DNA from: G965197675 sp965197675 | GTDB taxonomy: Bacteria > Chloroflexota > Dehalococcoidia > Plut-88900 | Direction of reading: 5' to 3' | DNA: 64,000 nt | Assembly: GCA_965197675.1 (NCBI GenBank) | Contig: OZ240221.1 | Location: 2,542,001-2,606,000, forward strand | Shown here: piece by piece, positions 26,728 to 35,887 of the stretch | How the letters are laid out: each line of letters opens with the position of its first letter | Position numbering within the stretch: the first letter of the stretch is position 1 | Program-made: the position numbers and the translations under genes | Notes under the pieces: generated by a model | What the model was told of the DNA's origin: nothing | Databases searched by the model: none | The model's input: only the letters and a program-made list of their open reading frames with translations

Positions 26728-27669
26728 CTAAAGCCCAGGCTCCTTGATCTTCATACTCTCCACCAGAGACTTTACCGCTGCTGTGGACTTCTCTAGGGCA
26801 GCCTGCTCGCCGGGATCCAGCTTGAAATCTATGATCTCCTCGATGCCCCCCACACCCAGCTTCACCGGCACTCCCACGAACAGATCGTTGATGCCGTACT
26901 CGCCCTGAAGATAAGCGGCGCAGGGCAACACCTGCCTTTTGTCCAACACAATAGCATCCACCATCTGGGCCACCGCCGCAGACGGAGCATAGAAGGCGCT
27001 CCCCGCCTTGAGAAGCTGTACTATCTCTGCTCCTCCATCCCGGGTCCGCTGTACCAGCCCCTCTATAGTCTTCTTGGACAGGAGCTGAGTCAGGGGCAGG
27101 CCGCCCACAGTGGCCAGCCTCACCAGCGGCACCATGGTATCGCCGTGGCCACCCAGTATATAGGCGGAAACGTCCTCCACCGATACCTTTAGCTCCTGGG
27201 CGATGAACGTCCTGAACCTGGAGGTATCCAGTATGCCGGCCATGCCTATCACCCGTTCACGAGGGAAGCCGCTCAGCTTGTACGCCAGGTGGGCCATGGC
27301 ATCCAGAGGGTTGCTCACCACTATCAATATACACTTGGGAGAGTGTTGAACGAGGTTCTTAGACACGTCTCCCACGATCTTCATGTTGGTGAAAAGGAGA
27401 TCGTCTCGGCTCATGCCCGGCTTTCTGGCAATCCCAGCGGTTATGATGCAGATGTCCGAGTCGGCGGTATCAGCGTAATCGTTGGTGCCGAAGATCCGGG
27501 AATCGTATCCGATTACAGGGCCCGCCTCGAGAAGATCCAGCCCTTTCCCTTGGGGTAGCCCTTCTATTATGTCAAGTATTACGATATCGGCGTACCCTCT
27601 CTCGACGAGTCTTTGCGCCGTGGTGGCGCCTACGTTCCCGGCGCCTACTACTGTTATCTTCTTTCGCAT
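26728..27669 (-). CDS. mdh: Malate dehydrogenase
   Basis: 313 residues, NAD-binding N-terminus KITVVGAGNVGATTAQRL, then the substrate Arg region ITAGIARKPGMSRDDLL, NPLDAMAHL and catalytic HGDTMVPLVRL. The LDH-like malate dehydrogenase type; the Arg in GIARKPG supports malate over lactate. Last gene of the operon mmdA-oadA-idh-mdh; 11 bp after idh. Confidence 0.93.
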   Translation of the reverse strand: MRKKITVVGAGNVGATTAQRLVERGYADIVILDIIEGLPQGKGLDLLEAGPVIGYDSRIFGTNDYADTADSDICIITAGIARKPGMSRDDLLFTNMKIVGDVSKNLVQHSPKCILIVVSNPLDAMAHLAYKLSGFPRERVIGMAGILDTSRFRTFIAQELKVSVEDVSAYILGGHGDTMVPLVRLATVGGLPLTQLLSKKTIEGLVQRTRDGGAEIVQLLKAGSAFYAPSAAVAQMVDAIVLDKRQVLPCAAYLQGEYGINDLFVGVPVKLGVGGIEEIIDFKLDPGEQAALEKSTAAVKSLVESMKIKEPGL

Positions 27670-27680
27670 ATGTATCTTTT

Positions 27681-28883
27681 CTAGGCCTGAACGTACCCCT
27701 GCCAGCGAGATTCCAACTGGGAGTCTTGCATGGTAGCCAGAACGTAATTGGCGAACTCCTCCCCTGTAGCGCCGTCGTCTCGACCGGTTATCACCAGCCT
27801 TCGCTCATACAGACCACATATGTCCATGGCCTCGTTGAGTCTCTGGGCCAGGTCTCTTCGTCCGACGTGCTCTAGGAGCATGGCTGCGGCACGCAACAGA
27901 GAGCTGGGATCAGCGTACTTTGCCCGGCCTTCTTCCACCATACGCGGGGCGCTGCCGTGTATAGCCTCGAACATCGCGTACCTGTGTCCAACATTGGCGC
28001 TGCCCGCCGTGCCCACACCGCCCTGCAACTCAGCGGCCTCGTCTGTGAGAATATCCCCATATAGGTTAGGAAGTACCATCACCTGAAAGTTTCTGCGGCG
28101 CTTGGGATCAAGAAGCTTCGCCGTCATGATATCGATGTACCAGCCGTCCCACTTGATCTCGGGGTATCTGCTGGCAACGTCCCGGGCTGTGTCCAGGAAC
28201 TTGCCGTCGGTGGTCTTGACCACGTTGGCCTTGGTGACCACAGTCACGTTTGTCTTGCCATTGTCTCGGGCGTATTTAAAGGCGGCGTCAATGATGCGTT
28301 CCGAGCCTGGCGTAGTGATAACCCTGAAATCGATGCCCAGGTCCGGCGTCACATCAATGCCTTGACTGCCAACCGCATAAAGGTCTTCAGTATTTTCTCG
28401 GAAGAATGTCCAGGAGATGCCCTCATTGGGTATTCGTACGGGCCTTATGTTGGCAAAGAGGTCCAGCTCTTTGCGCATCACCACGTTGCAACTCTCCAGA
28501 TTGGGCCACCCATCACCCCTTTCAGGCGTAGTGGTCGGGCCTTTGAGTAGAATATGACACTGCTTGATCTCCTCCATCACGTCTTCGGGGATGGACTTGA
28601 GATGCTTGGCTCGGTTCTCGATGGTCAGCCCTTCGATGACGCGAAGCTGGACCTTGCCATTCTCCACCTCCTCTTTGAGAAGGGTCTTCAGTACGTGCTG
28701 CCCATGCTCTGCGATATACGGGCCGATTCCATCCCCACCTAAAACTCCAATGATGACCGGCCGAACTTTGGAGTAATCGATTACTTCTTGACCCGCCTTG
28801 ACGCGCTCAATCCTGGCTAGCTGTTGCTCCAGGATTTTTCCGAAGTGCTCCTTCGCTGCTGAGATAGCTCCCACGTTTACCAA
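27681..28883 (-). CDS. Isocitrate dehydrogenase-family enzyme
   Basis: 400 residues, probable TTG start after GGGGGAGC. Isocitrate/isopropylmalate dehydrogenase fold: GVLGGDGIGPYIAEHGQHVL, FRENTEDLYAVGSQGI, a Lys/Tyr region in WYIDIMTAKLL, LPNLYGDILTDEAAELQGG and AIHGSAPRM. The segment SCNVVMRKELDLFANIRPVR supports isocitrate over isopropylmalate, and the neighbour mdh supports a TCA role. Cofactor (NAD or NADP) is not decided here. The ~40-residue N-terminal leader is longer than in E. coli Icd. Confidence 0.85.
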   Translation of the reverse strand: MVNVGAISAAKEHFGKILEQQLARIERVKAGQEVIDYSKVRPVIIGVLGGDGIGPYIAEHGQHVLKTLLKEEVENGKVQLRVIEGLTIENRAKHLKSIPEDVMEEIKQCHILLKGPTTTPERGDGWPNLESCNVVMRKELDLFANIRPVRIPNEGISWTFFRENTEDLYAVGSQGIDVTPDLGIDFRVITTPGSERIIDAAFKYARDNGKTNVTVVTKANVVKTTDGKFLDTARDVASRYPEIKWDGWYIDIMTAKLLDPKRRRNFQVMVLPNLYGDILTDEAAELQGGVGTAGSANVGHRYAMFEAIHGSAPRMVEEGRAKYADPSSLLRAAAMLLEHVGRRDLAQRLNEAMDICGLYERRLVITGRDDGATGEEFANYVLATMQDSQLESRWQGYVQA

Positions 28884-28899
28884 AGCTCCCCCCGTTTCT

Positions 28900-30996
28900 C
28901 TAGCTGATTACGGCTAACACGTCTCCTTTGCCCACCGATTGGCCAGGTCTACACGGCAGTGAGGTTATAGTCCCGTCCACCGGCGAGGGCAAAGAGTTCT
29001 CCATCTTCATAGTCTCCAAGATCACCACCGACTGTTTTGTGGTGACCTGCTGTCCCTCTTCCACCTCGTAACGGATGACTATGCCCGGCATAGGAGCCAC
29101 TATGGAAGATCCGTTGCCAGTTGGAACAGGCTGAGGAGGCGCCTCCCTCTTTACTTCCTCTTTAGACACAGCGACTGGTTCGCGTGAAGGCGGGGCAGCA
29201 TCTTGTCGTGGCGGTGGCGCCTCAACTTTCTGTCCTAGGGCCGGTGGAACACTGACCTCCGTTGCTTGCTCCCCTTCCACAGACGAGGCCCTTCCTTCTG
29301 CACTGGGACTCACCTCTACCTGGAAATGTTCGTCACCCACCCAAACACTGAAGGAGCGTCTATGTCCATCGGGAGTAAAGCCAGCAGCATTCGCCTCCAG
29401 CACACCCTCCTTGGCCTCCCGTATGAGCTGGTCTTCCCTGGCCACCTCCTCCAGGGTTTTCGGGCTAGCCTCAGCAGGAGGCTCCTCCAGTCCATATTTC
29501 CACTTGAGAAACCTCATTCCCGTTACTGGGAACAGAGCATACGTCAGAACGTCCTCCATTCCCTTAGCGATATCCTTGGTATCATGCTTGGCCTTGGCCA
29601 GCTCATCATCCAAGAGATCAGCGGCACGAGAGGTAATAGATTGTTGCCCCCTCTCATAGTCCTTGAGCGCCATTTTGGCTAGCTGGGCATCGATGGGTGC
29701 AGGTGGTTTACCGTACAGTCCATATACGTAATCCCTAACCTGGGTTGAAATAGTCTCATATCTGCCAAAGAGAACGTTTTGGACGGCTTGCGTGCCTACC
29801 ATCTGGCTTGTGGGTGTCACGAGAGGTGGATAGCCCAGATCCGCTCTTACCCTCTTCAGCTCTTCATAGACCTCGTCTAGACGGTCCAGGGCATCTGCTT
29901 CCCTCAGCTGAGAAATAAGATTGCTGATCATACCACCGGGAATCTGATGGTTCAGGACCTGGGTATCAATGATTGAAACTCTGGTGGTGTCCATATAGTC
30001 TCGATACTTGGGAAAGACCTCCTCCAGATGTTTTCCTACGCTCGAAGCTCGGCTCAGGTCTAGCGGAGGCTGCCTGGATGTATTCTTTAGAGCAGCGGCC
30101 ATCGACTCCACGGCAGGGTGAGAGGAGCGTAGGGCAAAAGGAGCCAGCGATGCATCTATGACGTCGATACCTGCTTCAATCGTCTTCAGTGTAGTCATGG
30201 CAGCCATACCGCTAGTGTAATGGGTGTGGAGCTGTATCGGAATGGACAGCCTGGTCTTCAAAGCCCTCACCAGATCATAAGCGTCATAGGGGTTCAACAG
30301 ACCGCTCATGTCTTTAATGCACAGGCTATCCGCACCCATTCGTTGCAGGGTCAGCGCCTTGTTCACGTAGTAATCTAAAGTGAAGACCGGCCCGCCTAAG
30401 CGCTCTTCGGTTATGGAGTAGGAGATGGTGCCCTGGATATGCTTGCCGGACTCCTTGATTGCAGCAAAGCAGGTCTCCATGTTCCTTTCGTCGTTGAGGG
30501 CATCGAACACCCGAAAGATGTCTATGCCCACCTCCGCCGATTGACGAACGAAGGCTTTCACCACGTCGTCAGGATAGTTGCGATAGCCCACCAGGTTTTG
30601 TCCCCTCAGCAGCATCTGCAACGGGGTCTTGGGCATCTGCCTCTTTAGCTTCCTCACCCTATCCCAAGGGTCCTCGTTCAAGAACCGATGAGCCACGTCG
30701 AAGGTTGCTCCTCCCCACATCTCTATGGAGAAAAATCCCATCCGATCCATCTCGTCGGTGATGGGCTCCATATCCTCGGTGCGCATGCGAGTGGCAAAGA
30801 TGGACTGATGACCGTCTCTGAGAGTAACGTCCGTTACCTTTACGGGCGTACCGGATAGCTCGTTTTCGGGGGTGTCCATCTCTACAGGCGTCCCCTGAGT
30901 TTCATCTGGGTACTCCCTACGCCCCCATCCTCTAGCTGTCGAGAGACCCTTAGACTGGGCGCCACCAAGTCTAGCCGAGGAGCGCCACTTGCTCAT
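28900..30996 (-). CDS. oadA: Biotin-containing carboxyltransferase (transcarboxylase 5S plus biotin carrier)
   Basis: About 698 residues. Domain 1 is a pyruvate/oxaloacetate carboxyltransferase: VKVTDVTLRDGHQSIFATRM at the start, with metal and substrate ligands, and QLHTHYTSGMAAMTTLK. A Pro/Glu-rich linker (PPPRQDAAPPSREP) leads to a C-terminal biotinyl domain with ETMKMENSLPSPVDG. Biotin would be attached to the Lys in MKM. ATG 30996 is preferred because it lies just past the mmdA stop; an ATG at 31032 overlaps it. No biotin carboxylase and no membrane decarboxylase subunit lies nearby, which points to a transcarboxylase. Confidence 0.87.
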   Translation of the reverse strand: MSKWRSSARLGGAQSKGLSTARGWGRREYPDETQGTPVEMDTPENELSGTPVKVTDVTLRDGHQSIFATRMRTEDMEPITDEMDRMGFFSIEMWGGATFDVAHRFLNEDPWDRVRKLKRQMPKTPLQMLLRGQNLVGYRNYPDDVVKAFVRQSAEVGIDIFRVFDALNDERNMETCFAAIKESGKHIQGTISYSITEERLGGPVFTLDYYVNKALTLQRMGADSLCIKDMSGLLNPYDAYDLVRALKTRLSIPIQLHTHYTSGMAAMTTLKTIEAGIDVIDASLAPFALRSSHPAVESMAAALKNTSRQPPLDLSRASSVGKHLEEVFPKYRDYMDTTRVSIIDTQVLNHQIPGGMISNLISQLREADALDRLDEVYEELKRVRADLGYPPLVTPTSQMVGTQAVQNVLFGRYETISTQVRDYVYGLYGKPPAPIDAQLAKMALKDYERGQQSITSRAADLLDDELAKAKHDTKDIAKGMEDVLTYALFPVTGMRFLKWKYGLEEPPAEASPKTLEEVAREDQLIREAKEGVLEANAAGFTPDGHRRSFSVWVGDEHFQVEVSPSAEGRASSVEGEQATEVSVPPALGQKVEAPPPRQDAAPPSREPVAVSKEEVKREAPPQPVPTGNGSSIVAPMPGIVIRYEVEEGQQVTTKQSVVILETMKMENSLPSPVDGTITSLPCRPGQSVGKGDVLAVIS

Positions 30997-31012
30997 CTCG
31001 TTCGAACCGCGC

Positions 31013-32569
31013 TCAGAGAGGAATATTACCATGCTTCTTTTGCGGCAGCTCCTCCCGCTTTTCCCCAAGCATCTCCAGGGCGGCAATCAGCTTGGGACGA
31101 GTCTCGCTGGGATCGATGACGTCATCCACAAAGCCGCGAGAGGCTGCAATGTAGGGGTTGTTGAAATTCTCCTCGTATTCCTCTATCAGCCTCTTCCGGG
31201 TCTCATCCGGATTCTCCGACTTGCGAATCTCCTGCCTCGCCACAATATTGACCGCCCCACTCGCTCCCATCACCGCTATCTCCGCCGATGGCCAAGCATA
31301 GTTGATGTCCCCACCCAGATGTTTGCTGCTCATGACTATATAGGCGCCGCCATACGCCTTCCTGGTGATGACGCACATTTTGGGAACGGTCGCCTCGGAG
31401 TAGGCATATATCAGTTTCGCACCGTGCTTGATGATACCCCCGTACTCCTGCTCAGTCCCAGGCATAAAGCCCGGCACGTCCACGAAGGTGACCAGAGGGA
31501 TATTGAACGCATCGCAGAAACGCACGAACCTAGCCCCCTTTACTGAGGCGGCTATATCCAATGACCCCGCCAGATGGGACGGCTGCTGCGCCACAATCCC
31601 CACTACCCGTTTATCTAATCGAGCGAACCCTACAACTATGTTAGGAGCATAGAGCTGCGCTACCTCCATGAAATCGCCATGATCTACTACCCGCGATATA
31701 ACATCCTTCATATCGTAGGGTTTGCCTGGCTCGTCCGGCACTATATAGCGTAGCTCCTCATCCATACGCTCCGAAGGGTCGGTGGCTCCCGACTTAGGCA
31801 GAGGCGGGTCTTCCATATTGTTCCTGGGCAGAAACCCAAGGAGTCTTCTGACCTGTTCGAGACACTCTCTCTCCGTCTCGTAGACGAACTGGGCCACACC
31901 ACTCTTAGAGGCATTGCTTATGGCCCCGCCCAACTCTTCGTGGGTAACCTCCTCCCCAGTAACGGCCCTCACCACGTCAGGACCCGTGATGTACATTTGG
32001 CCCAGGCCCTTCACCATGAATATGAAGTCCGTTATGGCTGGCGAGTAAACCGCCCCGCCCGCCGCAGGGCCCAGTATGACCGAAATCTGAGGAATGACAC
32101 CCGAGGCTCTGGTATTGCGAAAGAAGATATCTCCGTATCCTCCCAGGCTCAACACACCCTCTTGGATCCTGGCTCCACCGGAATCATTTATGCCTATTAT
32201 CGGCGCCCCCACCTTCATGGCCATGTCCATAACCTTACATATCTTTTCTCCAACCACCTCGGACAGGGAGCCACCGAATACCGTGAAGTCCTGCGAAAAC
32301 ACGTAGATCAGGCGTCCATCCACATGCCCGTAGCCTGTAATTACCGCATCTCCTATCACCCTGCGCTTTTCAAGCCCGAAGTCGGTGGCGCGATGGGTAA
32401 CCAGCGAGTCTATCTCTTGGAATGTTCCCGTATCCAGGAGCAGATCGATACGCTCTCGCGCTGTCAGCTTGCCCTTGCTGTGTTGCTTCTCGATGGCTTC
32501 GACGCCGCCACCGAGTCTGCTCTGCTCTTTAAGCTGAACCAGTCTCGAATGTTTATCGTTGGACGCCAT
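31013..32569 (-). CDS. mmdA: Acyl-CoA carboxyltransferase, methylmalonyl-CoA type (12S-like)
   Basis: About 518 residues, ATG 32569 (an upstream in-frame TTG at 32575 is possible). Crotonase-fold carboxyltransferase: KLTARERIDLLLD, FSQDFTVFGGSLSEVVGEKI, GINDSGGARIQEGVLSLGGY, and FVDVPGFMPGTEQEYGGIIK. Oxyanion-hole glycines are present in both halves. Family members are the beta subunit of propionyl-CoA carboxylase, methylmalonyl-CoA decarboxylase alpha, or transcarboxylase 12S. First gene of the operon; oadA follows after 16 bp. Confidence 0.88.
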   Translation of the reverse strand: MASNDKHSRLVQLKEQSRLGGGVEAIEKQHSKGKLTARERIDLLLDTGTFQEIDSLVTHRATDFGLEKRRVIGDAVITGYGHVDGRLIYVFSQDFTVFGGSLSEVVGEKICKVMDMAMKVGAPIIGINDSGGARIQEGVLSLGGYGDIFFRNTRASGVIPQISVILGPAAGGAVYSPAITDFIFMVKGLGQMYITGPDVVRAVTGEEVTHEELGGAISNASKSGVAQFVYETERECLEQVRRLLGFLPRNNMEDPPLPKSGATDPSERMDEELRYIVPDEPGKPYDMKDVISRVVDHGDFMEVAQLYAPNIVVGFARLDKRVVGIVAQQPSHLAGSLDIAASVKGARFVRFCDAFNIPLVTFVDVPGFMPGTEQEYGGIIKHGAKLIYAYSEATVPKMCVITRKAYGGAYIVMSSKHLGGDINYAWPSAEIAVMGASGAVNIVARQEIRKSENPDETRKRLIEEYEENFNNPYIAASRGFVDDVIDPSETRPKLIAALEMLGEKREELPQKKHGNIPL

Positions 32570-32690
32570 ACTCAACTTTACATAGATGTCAGCCAGCTGG
32601 CCGACATCAAAAAGACCTCAAAATATGCTAGCAGATAATGCCTACTCAGACAAGCCGCGCTCACCAGCTTTTCACTTCAGGAAATTTGGG

Positions 32691-32718
32691 TTGGTTCAGA
32701 ACCTTGTTATGCTACAAT
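32691..32718 (+). promoter_or_regulatory. Putative folP promoter
   Basis: TTGGTT (32691-32696), 16-bp spacer, TACAAT (32713-32718), about 30 bp before the start at 32749. The region also separates the divergent mmdA operon. Confidence 0.5.
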
Positions 32719-32748
32719 ACCCTCAACTTCAGGTAGTGAGCATTCCGC

Positions 32749-33609
32749 ATGGCAACCGCGAGCGCTAAAACTCAGAGACACTCAACCCTTTACCCAGGCC
32801 GAGAGTTCAGGTGGGGTACGCGTACCTATGTCATGGGCATTCTCAACATCACGCCTGACTCCTTTTCAGGCGATGGGTTAGGAACCGACGTCGAGGCTTC
32901 GGTTGCCCAGGCTCTGCGCTTCGAAGAAGAGGGAGCGGATATTCTGGACGTGGGAGGTCACTCAACTAGACCCGGACACACACCCATAACCCAGGAGGAG
33001 GAGCTTAGACGGGTCATACCCGTAGTAGAGCGATTGGCCAAAGAGACCTCTCTTCCCATAAGCATCGACACCTTCTTCGCCACAGTTGCCAGGGAGGCAC
33101 TGCAGGCAGGCGCTTCCATGGTCAACGACCAATGGGCTTTGAGCTACGATTCAGACATGGCCTCTGTGGTAGCCAAGGGCGGCGTTCCTGTAGTCCTGAT
33201 GCACAACCAGCAGGGCACCCAATACATCGACCTGATTCCAGATGTCGCCTCCAGTCTCTCTAAGAGCGTTGATAAGGCACAGCAAAGCGGAGTTCCCTTT
33301 GAGAACGTTATCGTTGACCCTGGCCTGGGATTCGGGAAGACCCTGGAACATAACCTGGAGGTGGTTCGGAGGCTGAGAGAGCTGGTGGGGATTGCTCCGG
33401 CGATTCTCGTAGGCCCATCCAGGAAGTCGCTGGTCGGCCGTGTTTTGGATCTCCCAATCGATCAACGTTTAGAGGGAACAGCGGCGGTCGTAGCCCTGTC
33501 CATAGCCAACGGAGCGGACATAGTGCGAGTGCACGATGTTAAAGAGATGGTGAGAGTGTGTCGTATGGCAGACTCTATCGTCAGAGGCTGGCCAGAGCGT
33601 AAAGGCTGA
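32749..33609 (+). CDS. folP: Dihydropteroate synthase
   Basis: 286 residues. Joins p-aminobenzoate to 6-hydroxymethyl-dihydropterin diphosphate in folate synthesis. Signatures: VMGILNITPDSFSGDGL, DILDVGGHSTRPGHTPI, and the C-terminal AILVGPSRKSLVGRVL. TIM-barrel length as expected. folK follows. Confidence 0.93.
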   Translation: MATASAKTQRHSTLYPGREFRWGTRTYVMGILNITPDSFSGDGLGTDVEASVAQALRFEEEGADILDVGGHSTRPGHTPITQEEELRRVIPVVERLAKETSLPISIDTFFATVAREALQAGASMVNDQWALSYDSDMASVVAKGGVPVVLMHNQQGTQYIDLIPDVASSLSKSVDKAQQSGVPFENVIVDPGLGFGKTLEHNLEVVRRLRELVGIAPAILVGPSRKSLVGRVLDLPIDQRLEGTAAVVALSIANGADIVRVHDVKEMVRVCRMADSIVRGWPERKG

Positions 33610-33629
33610 TATCGGTGGTGGAGGCAAGG

Positions 33630-34172
33630 ATGGAGAGCTTGACGTCTAACCCTCAAGTCAGAGTGTACCTCGGGCTGGGTTCCAACATGGGGAACAGGGA
33701 GTCCAACCTAGTACAGGCCCTCAACTTGTTGCCTCAAGAGGTTACCGTTGAACGGGTGTCCCCCATATATGAAAGCGAACCCGTCGGGTACAAAGACCAA
33801 CCATGGTTCTTGAATACAGTCTGCTCGACCCACACACGCCTCAGCCCCCCGCAGCTGCTGGCCTACGTAAAGCACATCGAGGAACAGCTAGGAAGGATGC
33901 TTAGCCTTCGAAATGCACCTCGCCCCATCGACGTCGACATACTACTCTACGATGACCTGACCATGGAGACGGAAGAGTTGACCATACCCCATCCTCGTAT
34001 GATGGACCGGGCTTTTGTTCTCAAGCCTCTGGTGGAGTTGAACCCCAACCTTGTGCACCCGCGCAGCGGCAAGACCGTTCGACAGATACTCTCGGAGCTT
34101 AAGGAGCCGGAGAAAACCCGTAAGCGTAGCTGGAGCCCCGTGTACGCGGAGAAGATGCGCTTCCATCGGTAA
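33630..34172 (+). CDS. folK: 2-amino-4-hydroxy-6-hydroxymethyldihydropteridine pyrophosphokinase
   Basis: About 180 residues. Activates the pterin for FolP. Signatures: VYLGLGSNMGNRESNL, SPIYESEPVGYKDQPWFLN, LGRMLSLRNAPRPIDVDILL and IPHPRMMDRAFVLKPL. ATG 33630, with GGAGG a few bases upstream, is preferred to the GTG at 33615. Together with folP it forms a two-gene folate operon; no folB or folE is next to it. Confidence 0.92.
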   Translation: MESLTSNPQVRVYLGLGSNMGNRESNLVQALNLLPQEVTVERVSPIYESEPVGYKDQPWFLNTVCSTHTRLSPPQLLAYVKHIEEQLGRMLSLRNAPRPIDVDILLYDDLTMETEELTIPHPRMMDRAFVLKPLVELNPNLVHPRSGKTVRQILSELKEPEKTRKRSWSPVYAEKMRFHR

Positions 34173-34181
34173 GAGAGCCAG

Positions 34182-34364
34182 CTATTGACGCAGCCCTGGT
34201 GGAAGGAAGTTGGGGATCGAATCCGTGATGGGGTACGCCTCCGAGCATTTGGCGCAAGAGAGAGAACCGGTTATGACCTCATCTCCTCGTTCCTCCTCGA
34301 TGGCGAGCTCCAGAGGCCCCTTACAGATGGGGCAAGCTAGGATGGCAATCAGGTCTTTTTTCAT
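34182..34364 (-). CDS. Trm112-like zinc protein (UPF0434 type)
   Basis: 60 residues: MKKDLIAILACPICKGPLEL and later SLSCAKCSEAYPITDSIPNF. Two CxxC pairs fit a small zinc-binding Trm112/YcaR-like domain; in known members it activates methyltransferases. Convergent with folK. Confidence 0.85.
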   Translation of the reverse strand: MKKDLIAILACPICKGPLELAIEEERGDEVITGSLSCAKCSEAYPITDSIPNFLPPGLRQ

Positions 34365-34544
34365 ATTGAGGATTCAGAATCGCTCTTAAATCAAAAGGTA
34401 TTATATCACTATTCAACCACCTATCAGACCACTGGCAGGGCAATCGCACTTTGACGGAACTCCCACTCCACCCGTCAGGACGCCGGTGAAAGCTGGAAAA
34501 ACGACTGGTCGTGTTTCCGCTCACTCTGCCCTTGTCTAAGGGAA

Positions 34545-34664
34545 TCACATGAGAGGGGGATGAGGAGCCTCCGCTCACCCTGAGCTTGTCGAAGGGTCAC
34601 TCCACCCCTCCCCTCCCGTCATTCCCGTGCCCTTTCTATCTCGTCATTCCCGTGCTTGACACGG
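34545..34664. repeat. Repeat modules on the left of IS copy B
   Basis: CTGAGCTTGTCGAAGG (34580-34595), then two starts of the main palindrome: GTCATTCCCGTG at 34618-34629 and GTCATTCCCGTGCTTGACA at 34643-34661. The second is cut by the IS at its right arm and continues past 35699 as CGGGAATCC. Confidence 0.75.
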
Positions 34665-35698
34665 GCTAAACTCACAAACGAAGTGCAACACCTAGTTAAG
34701 GTGTTGACATGGGAAAATACTATAGGCATCTCACCATTGAAGAACGATGTGAAATGGCCCGTCTACACTGTGCGGGACACACAGTCCGCCAAATCGCAGC
34801 AAGTGTGGATCGCCCGCCATCGACGGTTGCTAGAGAGATGAAGCGCAACGGTTCACAGAGTGGTGAATACAAGCCAGTGTACGCCGAGGAGCAGGCGCAG
34901 GCTAGGCGCTGGCGTGGCTTGCGGTTGGAACGGGATGCGGAGTTGCGGGAACAGGTCCTCTGCCGTCTGAAGCAGGGGTGGTCTCCTGAGCAGGTGGCCG
35001 GTCGTATGGCCCTGGAGGCAGGACGGGTGGTCATCTCCCACGAGAGTATATATCGATTCATCTATGCGCAGGTGGTGCGGAAGAAGGAGTACTCATGGCG
35101 TCACTACCTGCCTCGTGGCAAGTGGAGGAGGGGCTGGCGTGGGCGCTGGGGAGGCAGGTCCCCTTCCTTCATCCAGCTCCGTCGCCCCCTGGCGGAACGC
35201 CCCCAGGAAGCCGATGACCGGCAGACCCCAGGCCATTGGGAGGCGGATCTGATGCTGTTCAGGGACCACAGCCATGCTGTCCTCACCCTTCACGAGCGCC
35301 ACTCCCGTCTGCTCATAGCTCTCAGACCCCAGGGGAAGGCATCAGATCCCATAGCCTCCGCTATGGCCAGGATAATGGCTCCCCTGCCCCCAGAGTGGCC
35401 TCAGACGGTAACATTCGATAATGGGGCTGAGTTCGCAAGGCATTACCAACTCCACGACCTTGGCATACAGACCTTCTTCTGCGATACCTACTCCCCCTGG
35501 CAGAAGGGTGGAGTGGAGAACGCCATAGGGCGGATGCGGCGTACTCTGCCCCGTAAGACCGACTTGGCAGCAGTCTCTGAGGAGCGATTTACTCAGCTGG
35601 TACAGGTCTACAACAATACCCCGCGCAAATGCTTGGGCTACCGTACCCCGTCCGAAATCTTCTCAGGTCAGGTGTTGCACTTGAAATGTGAATTCACA
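34665..35698 (+). mobile_element. IS30-family insertion sequence, copy B (intact)
   Basis: 1034 bp from GCTAAACTCAC to GTGAATTCACA, flanked by CGG at 34662-34664 and 35699-35701. The ends carry partly conserved inverted repeats sharing AAGTGCAACACCT. Excising the element and one CGG rebuilds GCTTGACACGGGAATCC, the right arm of the palindrome. One transposase gene fills it. Element boundaries were deduced by comparing the two copies and their flanks. Confidence 0.92.
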
Positions 35699-35764
35699 CG
35701 GGAATCCAAGGGCCTGTCTGCCGACCAGGCAGGCGCAGGCAGGGGCATGACACCCTCTCTCTGA
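34709..35764 (+). CDS. IS30-family transposase, intact
   Basis: 351 residues. N-terminal HTH_38-type domain: YRHLTIEERCEMARLH, IAASVDRPPSTVAREMKRN. DDE-type catalytic core: GHWEADLMLF (first Asp), VTFDNGAEFARH (second Asp) and QKGGVENAIGRMRR (Glu). The reading frame stays open through the right end of the element: the last element-coded residues are HLKCEFT, and the remaining ~23 residues (RESKGLSADQ onward) and the stop come from the host repeat. This copy could mobilise copy A. Confidence 0.92.
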   Translation: MGKYYRHLTIEERCEMARLHCAGHTVRQIAASVDRPPSTVAREMKRNGSQSGEYKPVYAEEQAQARRWRGLRLERDAELREQVLCRLKQGWSPEQVAGRMALEAGRVVISHESIYRFIYAQVVRKKEYSWRHYLPRGKWRRGWRGRWGGRSPSFIQLRRPLAERPQEADDRQTPGHWEADLMLFRDHSHAVLTLHERHSRLLIALRPQGKASDPIASAMARIMAPLPPEWPQTVTFDNGAEFARHYQLHDLGIQTFFCDTYSPWQKGGVENAIGRMRRTLPRKTDLAAVSEERFTQLVQVYNNTPRKCLGYRTPSEIFSGQVLHLKCEFTRESKGLSADQAGAGRGMTPSL

Positions 35765-35792
35765 GGGGAGGGTTTGGAGGTGGAGAATCTAG
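35702..35792. repeat. Right remainder of the repeat interrupted by IS copy B
   Basis: Contains an inner dyad, CTGTCTGCCGACCAGGCAG, and ends with TTTGGAGGTGGAGAATCTAG, the terminal module also found near 5900, 18315 and 44131. Confidence 0.65.
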
Positions 35793-35821
35793 AAAATAAG
35801 ACCTGCCACTGGCGCAAGCTA

Positions 35822-35850
35822 TTGACACTTCACAACTGCACCCATAGAAT
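35822..35850 (+). promoter_or_regulatory. Putative promoter of the nitronate-monooxygenase-like gene
   Basis: TTGACA (35822-35827), 17-bp spacer, TAGAAT (35845-35850), 38 bp before the GTG at 35888. Confidence 0.65.
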
Positions 35851-35887
35851 CCTTGCTTGATGACCTTGATTATTTCTTGGACAAGAC

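Noticed and set aside
28900..30996. oadA as part of a sodium-pumping oxaloacetate decarboxylase
   Set aside because: No membrane beta or gamma subunit is adjacent; mmdA as partner fits a transcarboxylase better, although not conclusively.
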